Assembly: GCF_019393635.1 (NCBI RefSeq)
Contig: NC_057861.1
Location: forward strand, 62,622,532-62,686,531
Source: Dromiciops gliroides
Taxonomy: Eukaryota; Chordata; Mammalia; Microbiotheria; Microbiotheriidae
Length of the DNA stretch: 64,000 nt
Direction: 5' to 3'
The notes under the pieces were generated by a model. It saw only the letters and a program-made list of their open reading frames with translations. It was not told the origin of the DNA and made no database searches. Positions 37,554 through 49,723 of the stretch are shown piece after piece; positions within the stretch are counted from its first letter, which is position 1; each line of letters opens with the position of its first letter. The position numbers and the translations under genes were made by a program.

Positions 37554-39071
37554 CTGGGGGTGGGAGGAAAGACAGAAGGGGCATGAAGGGATTAGCTCAG
37601 AACTCAGGGCCACTTACCCTCCCCCCCCTTGGCACCCCTAGCCCCTGAGGTCCCCTCAGCTCACCCTACAAGGTCACCGGGGAAGGTCCTGGAGATCTCG
37701 GAGACTGGAGAGAATGGGAGTGAGCCCTCCCTCAATCCCGGAATGCCGGGGTGGAGGGCAAATCCCTTTGCAAAGGAATCTTCCTCTCCCCCACCTGACC
37801 TAGTTCCTAAGCATCCTTGCAGGAGGGTGTGGAAAAGGGCCACAAGGATGGAGTTTAACGTGGCCTCACTTCCCCCCAACAAACAGGAGCCACATCAGTA
37901 TTCTCATCCTCCCAAGGAGACCCCTGAGGAAAAGAACTGGGGTGGGGGTGGGGCAGAGAACAGGCAAAGGATGTAGGGAAAAGCTCTATCTTGAGGCCTT
38001 GTACATAAGATTTCAGGTTCAAATTTCCAGAGCTATGCATCTATTTTATGGGCATGGGGAGGGGGCATACCCAGGCCCATTCTCTCATGGAGCCTAGGCA
38101 TCGAGCCCTGTCCCCCTCCCCCTGATAACCTGATTTAAGGCTAATCTTCATCATCTCCTGAAAGAGAAGGGAGATAATATCTGGGGCAAAATGACCCTGC
38201 CCTTGACCCAGGGGAGAAGAGATGGGCTAAGGAATGGGAGGGGCCAGGAGCAACTCACAGAATCGAACTTGGATGGGCCAGAGAAAGATGCTACAGAGAC
38301 AGAGGGCAGCAGCCACGCCCACGCCTCCGGTCACAGCCACCATCACCCAGTGGTAGAAGCCTATGCAGGCTGCACAGCACAGGTCTGAGCTGGAGAGAGG
38401 CCAGTCTGTGAGTTTCCCCTGCCCACCAACCTGCCCGCCCCAGACAAAGGGCTGAGCCAGACTGGGGGAACCCAAACCCAGAGAGACCATCACCGTTCCA
38501 TCTCCACCCACACCACACCTTGACATAGATAGCACCCCTTCTCCCCCAGGTACCACCACCGCCCACAGGCCCAGAAATATCCCCTGCCCTAGACAGTGAG
38601 AGAGCATCCTCAGACTCACGAGCAGGGGTACAGGCTCTGGATGGCCATCACAGCCAGTCCGTTGGCTACCTTGTCTGTGAAGCTCATGGCCCCATACACA
38701 AAGGCCCCACTGTTCTGGAAGGGACAAGAGGTCCGTCAGCACATCCACTCGTACTAGACACTGCTGGGCAGGCAGGCGGGCGGGTGGGCGGGCAGGGGCC
38801 TTACCGTGTGGCTGCCGATGAGGTCAGCTGTCATGGACAGGGACATTACAAGAATGGTGGCTGAGCCTATACCCAGGAGTACTGCAGCTCCATACACAGC
38901 TACACCCAGCGTGTTGGCCAGTGCTACCCACGAAGCAAAGGCCAGGATGACCAAAAGGCCGGCGAAGTAAGTCAGCTGATAGAGAACAAGGGTGGGGAAG
39001 AGAGAAAAGAATACATGAGAAACATACACACATGCTAAATACACATACATGTGCAGCATGTGTGTGCATGT

Positions 39072-39106
<35 letters not shown>

Positions 39107-42100
39107 AACATCTCCTCTCCTGTGGCTCCCCCAAATATGAACCACCTCTTCCAGGGAGCAATGAATGGGGCAGCCAGAAAAGTGCTGGGAATTAGATTGG
39201 CCCCAGAAGGCACAATTAATTAGGAGCACTGGGTAGAAGGTTGCGGTCAGGCCCATTAAAGCTGAAAAAGCTTCCTAAGGAGGATGAAGCTCTCCCAAAG
39301 CCAACTAGGCTGCCTCAGGAGCCGGCAGTTCCCCCTTCCTTGAAGATCCAAGGAGAGGCTGGCCAAAACTCCTTCAGAATGGCCTTCCTTGCTGGGATTC
39401 TCAGTCGGCCATGGACTGGATTAGACGAGGCTGGGATTCTCAGACCTCTGGTATCTCTCTCATCTTTGCTGCTCAGCATGTGAACTTGGACTGATTCCCT
39501 TACCTTCTCTGGGCCTCTGATTTCCTAGAGCTAAAAATAAAGGGCATGGGGCAGCTAGGTGGCACAGTAGATAGAGCACCGACCCTGGAGTCAGGAGGAC
39601 CTGAGTTCAAATCTGGCCTCATAGGGGTAGCTAGGTGGCGCAGTGGATAAAGCAGCAGCCCTGGATTCAGGAGGACCTGAGTTCAAACCCGGCTTCAGAC
39701 ACTTGACACTTACTAGCTGTGTGACCCTGGGCAAGTCACTTAACCCCAATTGCCTCACCAAAAAAAAAAAAAAAAAAAGACTAGAAATCAAATCCGGCCT
39801 CAGACACTTGACACTTACCAGCTGTGTGACCCTGAGCAAGTCACTTAACCCCAATTACCTCACCCCCCAAAAAATAAATAAAGGGCTGGCTGGCTAGTGT
39901 GTCTAAGGGAGGACCCATCTCTAAGACCAAAAGGTTTAAGCACCATCTCTCCATCGGACCCCACCATCTCACTCACGTTTCGGCCGATGTACTTGTTCAC
40001 TGGCTTCATGAAGAAAGAGGAGAAGAAGCCGCTGACATACATCACCAGGGGGATGGTCGCAATGAACTTCTGTTGGGGGGATTAATGGGGTAGGGCAAAT
40101 TACAGGGTTCTCCAGCAGTCCCATCTGCTCCTCACTGTTCTCCCCCTCAGCTCCCACTCCCCACCTCTTGGACTGCCCTGAGAGTCGGCATGTGACCATA
40201 AAATTGCTTTCTTCCTCTCCGTCCCCCACTTTTGGGCCTCAACTTTATCTGTAAAACGACACTGTGGGGCAGCTAGCGGCTCAGTGGATAAAACACTGAC
40301 CCTAGATTCAGGAGGACCTGAGTTCAAATCTAGCCTCAGACACTTGACACTTACTAGCTGTGTGACCCTGGGCAAGTCACTTAACCCTCTTTGCCCCACC
40401 AAAACAAAAACAAACAAAAAACTTCACTGGACTCTCTGAGATTCTTCCCAGCCACACCCCTCTGAGTTCTGAGGTCCTCTCCCAGCCCTGACATTCCACA
40501 TTTCTCTAAGAATCCTTCCCATTCTGGAGCGTGATTCCCTGCCTCTCCTGGGCCTCACCTTGGGCAGGTTGAGAGAGTAGGTCAGATACATGGCCATATA
40601 TGTCTGGGACAGGTTCACAATGAGTCGTGTGCTCATATACAGCATGCCAACCTGAGGAATAGGCACAAGAGGTCAGAGGAGCGGACATTCAAGGCCCTAC
40701 ACCTGTGTTGAGGGATGGAAGCAGCATAGAGAGGGGTGGGATGAGATGAGGCAGATGAGGCTAAAGCGAGATGAGGGCAGAGCAGGCTTTGGAAGTGAAG
40801 TCTGCCAGGGTGGGGGGTACCAGGGCAGGTATCCAAGAGGCCCTTAATGTCCAGGACTTGGCTAAAGGAGTGGGACTGAGCTGGAGGGAGGTGGTGTGGG
40901 GTGTATGGGAAGGCCCGGGAAGCCCCTACCTGGTAAAAGGAGGGCTCCCGGAGCCAGTGTTTCCAGAGAAGCATGTGCTGGGGGGCGGGCGGGAGCAGGG
41001 GGCTGTGCTCACTGGGCTCCGGGGGCCCTCGCTGCTGCCGAGGACGTTCCTTGGTGCCCAGGTGGAAAAGCAGGGAGAAGACAGCCCCGACACAGACAAC
41101 CATCAGGGAGAGGTTCTGGGGGGATGGGAAGAGGGGGAATGTCACTTCAGCCTGCAGGCTTTCAGCCCATCTCCCACTCCTGATGCAAAGTGTTAGATTA
41201 TTCCTCTTGACCACAACTCCTGCCTTCCCAGCTGGACTGAGAGCTCCTCACGGGCACACCTGGCACTGCCCTTTCTCCTGGCCTTGTGCTGCCCTGCCCT
41301 GCTCCCCTCCGTTCCTCTATAGTGAAGCCTGGGCCAGGGCCGGACACAGCCTTGAAGCACTAGTGCCCTTCACCCTGCCTCCCCCTAGCTTCATCCGCTC
41401 ACCTAGCCCCAGCTGTGGGAGGCCCAGATGTAGTCATCAGAGCCCAGATTTCCAAAACTGTCAGTCCCTGAGAGTACTTCTTCCTCAGCAGGCTGCACCC
41501 ACTCGCAGCCCCTGGGCTGACCCTCTGAATCCCTCTCAGGCAGCTCTGCCCCATCCCTCAGGCCAGGCTCATCACCCCTCCACCCTGTCTAGCCTGTATT
41601 CTACTCCTTAATCTTCCCTTCCTGGGGCAGCTAGGTGGCCTAGTGGATAAAGCACTGGTCCTGGATTCAGGAGGACCGAGTTCAAATCCAGCCTCAGACA
41701 CCTGATAGTTACTAGCTGTGTGACCCTGGGCAAGTCACTTAACACTCATTGCCCCGCAAAAAAAAAAAAATCCTCCCTTCCGAATCTTCCTCCAAATCTC
41801 CTCTAGCCTTCTGCTCCCTCTCCCTTCTACCTCCTCCCATCCACTTCTCGATCCTTCCCTCCAGTCCCTACAGGACCCCTGCTCACCCTAAACACTGGCA
41901 CATCCTGTAGGCCCAGCTGGTCACTGGTGCCTGAATCAGGGGACTCAGAGTGGGACCCCTGGAAATGGAGAAGCAGCCAGGCAGCCCCATAGACAGCAAT
42001 GTTGGCTACCACGGTGAAGGCATACCTGGAATGATGAGGGGGGAAGGGGGAAAGAGGCGGGTATCAGCAAGGGAGGCATGCTCGTGGACAAGGCCCTCTC

Positions 42101-45100
42101 AACTCTGAAATCACCCCCCTCTCATTTCCCTCTTTTCCACACCCAGACCCTGAGGCCTAAGTGAGACTGACTCATCTATGTGGCTGTCCTTTCCCTGCCC
42201 CCCAAACCACAGGGAATAGTGCCCCCAAGGCCCAGTCAGGCCCAGGTCTTAACAGCCACCTCTAGTGAAGGGTGGAAGCTGAGAAAGAGGTGGTGCCATC
42301 CCCCAGGGCCCTGCCTGTTCCCCTATCTGGGGGCCCTGCAGCATCCCCGGGGGTTTTGTAATCCTGACCGTTGCCCCTCCCCCCAGCCCGGTGTTCCCTG
42401 GGACGGGCAACAGCCCTGAGGAGGGAGACTGGGCAGTAAGTGAGGGCTTCGATGGAACCACAGAGCAATACCCCACGACTAGGGAGATTTGTGGAAAGGA
42501 AGTGAGTGGGTTGTGCTTAGCACAGTGCTTGGCACACAGCAGGCATTTAATAAATGCTTGGTGACTGATGGACTGAAAAAAAGGTGAAGAACTCTTCATT
42601 GAATAGAACTTTTCATTTGAAAGCTGAGGAAACAGGGGGGAAGTGACAGGGGCGAAGCCAGGACTAGATATTGGCTTTTTTAAGTGATGCTATGGATATT
42701 TTTATATAAATATGTTTTCATCTTAACATTCCCCAGCTTGGGGTTTGTTTTTGGTCTAGTTTTCCTAAAGGGATGTGAAGATCCCAAAGAGCAGAAGGAG
42801 TATCTTCTGAAGGTTTGTATCCCACAGCAGTGCCCGTCAAGTCCCTTACACAGTGCTAGAAGGTGCCTGTTAATTTTACATTTCCCCTGCTTCCGTGGCA
42901 GCACAAAAGGAGAGTGGGGGGCCCGGGCGGGGGAGGGGGGGGTGTGGTCTGGAGAACCTCTCACAAGGAGCCCAACACTCTCTCTAACCCGCCTGGTTCC
43001 CCACACGTGCCCAGAATTACCTGAAGGCTGTGAGTTCTACCTTCTCGTGGTCATTGGTGACCAGCTCAGGAATTAGAGACAGGTGGGAGATCTGGGTGGC
43101 TGCCCAGCCAAACTGGAAGATCACAATGAAAGGTGCGTAGTAGATAATGGCGGCCCACTCTGCCGTGGCAGCTGTGCAACCCAGACAGGGGTTAAAGATG
43201 AAAGGGAAAGAGAGCAGGACACAAATGGTGCCTATTGGGGGGAAAGAAAAGGCAGTACGGGCCTTTAATTAGACAATTAGAGCTGCAGGGACCTTGTCGG
43301 TCACTCCTTCCTCCCACACCCCCATTTTACAGATGAAGAAACCAAGGCCCAGAGAGAGGGAGAATCTACCCCAGGGCCAAAAGCAAGACTGGACAAGACC
43401 TTGTTCTGAGATGAGAATCAAACTGAGACTGGCAGAATTGATGAGGACAAAGTCAACAGATTTTTCCCTTTTTTTTTTTTGCCCTTGAATTCTGGGGCCA
43501 AAGCCCCTCGTTATGTGGAACATCTCCAGACATTCCCTCTGGCACCCGAAACTCCGCAGATCCTGAACTGAACTCTTCCTCCTCTCTGAAATCTACCCCT
43601 CTCAGCCCAATCCCCCTATTTCCACTGAGAATCAGGGATTGTCCTCTTCCTTCACCCTTCCCTTGAGCCACGAGTCACAAGTCCAGTAGATTGGGCCTGC
43701 ATGCCATCTTTCCCAGCAGTACGCCTTCTCTGTTCACATGGAAATCATACCCTGGTTCACTGAGGCCTTTATTCACCTTTCCCGGCAAGCCTCCCTGATT
43801 GGGATCTCTGCTGGTCTCCAGCCTCTCTCCCGGAAGAAGGCGCCATTACAGGCCAGTAGAAAGAACTCCAGCTTTGGAGGTAGAAGACCCTGGCATGAAT
43901 CCTTGCTTCTACCTGAGCAAGTGACTTGGTCTCTCTGAGCCTCTTTCTTCATCGGGAGAATGAGGAGGCCTCGAAGGTCCCTGCCAATTCCCTTCTACAA
44001 TAATATCCTGAGGTGAATCTGTTCATGTCATCCCCTCACTCCTGTTCAAAAATCTTCAGCGGCTCCCTACTACCTCCAAGATAGACAAAAGACAAACTTC
44101 CAAGTCTGGCACAGAAGGCCCTCCACAATCTGGATTCAGTTTATCTTTCCCACCGTACTTCAGATGATTCTCCTTCACACACATTTGAATGAGGCCAAAC
44201 TGCCTGACCAGCCATTCCTCGAGGCTGACCTGCTATCTTGCCTCCCGGCAGCTGGAGGCCACAAAGGGCAGTCAGGAAGACCCAAGATCAAATCTGACCT
44301 CAGACACTGACTGTGTGATCCTGAGCAAATCTGTCTGCCTCAGTTTCCTCAACTCTAAAATGGGGATAACACTAACTACTTTGCTGCCTTGAGGATCAAA
44401 TGAGATATTTGTAAAGCGCTTAGAATAGTGCTGGCACGTGGCAGGCACCCAATAAGTGTTTGTTTCTTTCCCTCTATGTATCCATGCCATCACCCTATGC
44501 CTGGAATAGCCTTCCACCTCACCTTTGCCTTTCAGGATCTTCCCTTTGAGCCCTAGCCCGGTGGCAAGCTCCCCTGGGAAGCCTTCTCGGCTCCTGTGGC
44601 TAAACAGGCTCTCCCAGAACACCTGGTGTGTCTCCCTCCTTTGCCATCCATCGTGCTTATTGGGCACCATCAACACTGCTTCTCTCCCCACCCCCAACCC
44701 CCATTCTCCCCTACCTCCCACCCCTACACACAGTAGAAGGGAAGGGAAGTACCTTTTAAAAGGATCCGGTCAGCTTACCTTGTATGCAGTACACTTACTG
44801 TTTACTGGACTGAGCTGAACTGGAACTAGAACAAGTCTCCTGATTTTCCAGGCCGTGTTCTTTCACTCCAGCTCAAAAGGGCCTAAGGCTAGGGCTTCCT
44901 AGGATTCCTAAATCCAGATTAATCGCTGACTTTGTGTGACTATGAGCCTTTCCCCTCTCTGGGTCTCAGTTTCCTCATCTATGAAATGGGTGTGTGGAGG
45001 AGGAAAGTTAGAGTCCATAGAGTCTCTAAGGTTCTTTCCAGCTCCAACATTTCATGATTTGTTCAAACCCCTGTCTCTGGGGAAAGTGATTCCTCTCCGT

Positions 45101-48100
45101 CCTCCTCAAAGGGAGAGCCTACCACCCAGCTTCAAAGGAATAGGCCCCGTGCCAGAGCCTCAGACTGGCCAGGTCTCTCAGGCCATTGGCTGATCTACTC
45201 TATGACATAATCTACTGTCTCATCCTCAAAGGACCTTCCTTCCTTCCCCTCGTGACTTCAGATTTGGGAAGTGAAACCCAAACTGACTCTCTTGTGCTTC
45301 TCTGGAACTCACTGGAGTTAAAGGCCCCAGGAATGGGGGGAGCCTCCTTTAGGGGCACGCCCCTTCCCTCCTCTGGCTCAGCTTCTGTAAAACAAGAGAG
45401 CCGTACTCCTGAGGGCTTCCAGCTCCAAGTGAAATTCTGTGATCTCTTTCAGGCCTTGTGCCCCAGCTCATGCTGTCCCAGCCCTTGGACTCTGACCAAA
45501 GGGACCCCTGCAGAAATGGCAACTCTACCCATTGTCTCCAGCCCTCCTCCCTCCCTCCCTCCCTCTCTCCCCTGGCCAGGGTTAATGATTCCCTGGGTAG
45601 CCAGGGTGAGGGGAAGATGCTTTTCCAAGGAATAAGAAGCAGTTGGTTTTAAGGGTCCCCAGGTAACCAGCCTCCAGGCCACTCACTCTTTATCACCTCA
45701 TGTAGGGACTTCTGAGATTATCTGTATTTCCTATCAGAAAGAGGCTTCGAAGAAAAGGGCTATCTCCCCTTCAAGGGCCCAATAAGGGGAAGGAGACATA
45801 CACCAGGACCTAACACAGACCTGGATTTCATGCCCTTGGCAAAGACAATGGGAAGAAGACTTCCTCTTTGTCCCCTACACACAGAAGCCAGCACAGCTTG
45901 GTGTGGGGCTCCTAAACACAGCTTCAGGAGAGGGGGAGAGACAAATAGCGAGGAGAGAAAGACGGAGACAGAGAGGAGAAAGAGATGAGAGAGAGACAGA
46001 GAGCAATGAGGGAGAGGGAGACAGAGAGGAGAGAGGGATGAGAGAAAGGGAGGGAAAGAGAGAAAGAGAGAGAAGGGAGAGAGAAAGACAGAGACAGAGG
46101 AGAGAAGGAGGAGAGAGACATAGAGAGGAGAGAGGGAAGAGTGTGAATGTGAGAATAAGTGTTGGGGAGGAAGGAGTCACTTTTCTTCAGAAATGCCTCA
46201 AGTTTCAACAAGCACCCAGAGCCAAGGCATCAGGGAAGCGTGTGGCAGCGTGATGGCCTTGGCCAAGGACATCTCCACCTGAACGTCCCCCACCAGTACC
46301 TCAAACTCCATGGGCCCGAAACCAAGCCCTGTTCTTCCTCCTGACCTCACTCAATGACAGCACCACAGACAGATCTTTCCCGATTACACCCTTGGCGTGG
46401 TCTTCATTGCTCTCTTGCCCGGCCTCTTACAGGAGTGCTCTGGTATAAGGGGAAGATGAGCACTGGCTTTGGGGTCAACAAAACTGGGTCCCAAGGCTGG
46501 CTCTGCTCTTTACTACCTCTTTAGTAAATGAGGGGTGTTGGATTTGATTTCTAAGCCTCCCAGCTCCAAATCCTTGATGCTGTCACTCTGTCAAATTCCC
46601 CAACATCCAGCCTCAAACCACATTTGTTTCCCACCTCTGGTTATTAATGTGGCAAAGGGAAAGAGTGTTTTGGAAGCCTTAGGGGGTTGTTTAAATAGAA
46701 GGAGAATATAAGGAAGCTCCGACACTTTTAATCAAGCTTGTTAACAATTTAATAAAGTGCCATTATAGGGTGGCTAGGTGGCGCAGTGGATAAAGCACCG
46801 ACCCCAAAGTCAGGAGGACCTGAGTTTGAATCCGGCCTCAGACACTTAACACTTACTAGCTGTGTGACCCTGGGCAAGTCACTTAACCCCAATTGCCTCA
46901 CTTAAAAAAAAAAATTCAGTTGTTTCCACACTATAGAAGTAATCCCTGCATGGCTGGGGCGGGGACCCTCCTAAATGTAATTATCGTGGGCAGATACTAA
47001 TTACACCTCAGCTCCCTTGCCTTCTTCTGTGGTAGTCCTCATTTTTAAAGCTCCTCTGACCTCCCACAGGTAGGTGGTAATGACTTTCCCCTTCTGGACC
47101 TCAAACAGCATCTTGTTCTTCCCCTCTTTAACATACTTGACCATCATATTTGTGTCAGTGTCTTTTGTGAGTTCCTAGAGAACAGGGACAACTAGTAACT
47201 TGTATAGAGTTCAGCACATGTTTGTTGAATGAATGAGTCAATCAGATCAAGAAGGCAGCCAATGGATGAATAAGGTGGCCAAATGTAGAACACACCTCAC
47301 TTAGCCAGAGTGAGGGGAAGAGGGACACGGGATGAGCCTGAGGAAGGGAGAAGTATGTGTGTGTCAATGTGTGCTAAGAATGAGAGGGGAGGAAGAGTGC
47401 ACCCAGGCTTGAGATAGCAACCAAATCAGTTGTAAAGCTTATCTCCGGAAGTGAAAGATCTGCCAAGTTCTTGGGCCCTTGCCACCTCTTACACTGGGGG
47501 CTAGTTATGCTGAAGGCAAGACCCAAGGCAACCTTACTTCTCCTCCCCCCCCCCCAATTCTTGATACCCAGTCTTCCCCCCTGCACTTCCTCTCCCTAGT
47601 CATGCAAACCTATCCTTTCCTAGGTCACCCCCTCACCCCCTCCACAGGCCTTCTGGGATTATGGAACAAGAAATCTCAAAGGAGGTTCCGCAGGGCATCT
47701 CTGCAGCTTAGCTCACAAATTGGCCATCCAACCCTTGGCTTAAGGAGCCGAGGGAAGGGGACGCACCACCACTTCCTGAGGCTGGCTCATTACACTTTTG
47801 AACAATTCCAGTTGTTAGGAAGTCTTTCCTTACACCAAGCCTGAATTTGTCTGCAAGTTCCAACCACAGCTCCCAGTTCCGTCCTCTTTGGCCAAAGAGA
47901 GCAGGTCTGATCTCTCTTCTACTGACAGTCTCTTAGACTCTTCTCTTATCCAGGCTAAATATGACCAGTTCTTTAAACTCTCTGCTGGAATTCAAAGCCT
48001 TTCTACATCATCCTTAAGACTCTCCAGTTTATTGATGGCCTTCTAAAACTCGTCACCCCAAACCAAAACACTGGGCTTCAATTTCAGGTTTGGCTGCTTA

Positions 48101-49659
48101 TTTGCTGTGTGACCTGGGACAAGTCACCTCCCCTGATTGGATACTTGGTCAAAGGGAAAATAATCAGCAAGGGAGGTGAAGAAAGTCAAGTGGGATGGGA
48201 AGCTGTTTAGGAGGAAAATGTTTGACAGAGCCATTCTATGACTTTTCCAAAATGAACTGCTTATAACAGAGGAGTTGGCTGACAGAGCTGCCCTTTCCTA
48301 TCAACTTAGGGGAATGTAGGAGAGGAAGAGCAGGGACCTGAACATCCTCCTGATGACCTGATGTCTGTGGCTCCCCGACCGGGTAGGAAAGGGAGGTCAT
48401 TTCTCCTTCCAGAGAGAGGTATGCACTTTGAGGATTATGGCCGTTCTTCTAGAGAGAATGAAAATGAGAGCGTTCTGAAGTCACCCAGCTAGTAAACTGG
48501 AGGGTGAGGCTATGAAGCTGGGTCTCCTGACTCCAGGGCCAGCACGGTTTCACATAACATTACAGAATCTCAGCAGATACCTTGTCAGCACCTCAGAGGT
48601 AACCCCACCCTGGCCTCAGAGACACTAATCCAACCCTTGGACAGCAAACAGCCTTTCCCAACACTCATGAAATAGCAAGCTATAGGACTAGAAGGTAGAC
48701 GTGAGGGGGTTGGGTGGGGGAGACCATACAAGGCCCTGACAGGGATCTTCCCTTTCTGCCCCTTGGAAAACAATGCTCAGTAAGCACCAGTCCCTCTGGT
48801 CCTTGCTCTGTTGGCCAAGGCAGGGACACCACCTGACTTCTAGAAACCTGTCCAGTGAATGCCACCCAAATTCTACAACAATGTCTGGATTCCATAAAAT
48901 TCCAGCCTGAATTGCAATTCAAGCTCCTCACCATTACAGAATATTACAAAGATTCAAGAAAAGGCCTGATGGGGGGCAGCTAGGTGGCACAGTGGATAAA
49001 GCACTGGCCCTGGATTCAGGAGGACCTGAGTTCAAATCCGGCCTCAGACACTTGACACTTACTAGCTGTGTGACCCTGGGCAAGTCACTTAACCCTCATT
49101 GCCCCACCAAAAAAAAAAAAAGGCCTGAGGCCTGAACAGAGGAAAATAAAACAACATCATCTGATATTGCTGCCCCTAAGATCTAGGGTGGGGAGAGAAA
49201 AGTTCAAAATGGGTGGAGGCCCAGGTCTCTGTCTTATCAGCACACCCCCTCAACATTCAAAGTCAAGGCCAAGAGCCAGCCTGAGGAAGGAGTTACTACC
49301 TTCTTACCCCTCAGCACCCTCCAACACTCTTAGGTTCCTCTTGGTTCCTAGAACTTTTGCCTCCACTCCAACCCCAGCAGTCTGGCCTCTTGCTAAGCTT
49401 CCTGAAGTAGGGCCCAACTACCCCCCTCCACCTCAGTCAATGGCTGAATGTCCCTCATGACGTTAGGCTAGGCTATGAAAGACGTCCTTCCTCCCCCACT
49501 AGAAGAAGTGACCCAAGGATGGAGTAGGCACCACTACAACCGGCTAGGATGACCTCCCTGAAGGGTCACGGGGCTGTGACTTTCATAACTTCTCCTCCTA
49601 ACTCTCTGACTTAGCAGTATAATCTCTCTGTCCTAAAGTCGAGAAGACTCGTGGGCTGG

Positions 49660-49723
<64 letters not shown>

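Noticed and set aside
38227-38748. 173-codon minus-strand frame
   Set aside because: It is MFSD12 exons 8-9 read through their intron in a partly wrong frame; the spliced model explains the conserved parts.
40973-41611. 212-codon + strand frame antisense to MFSD12 exon 4
   Set aside because: It is a shadow of the coding strand that runs into intron. Composition is unremarkable and no homology is recognised.
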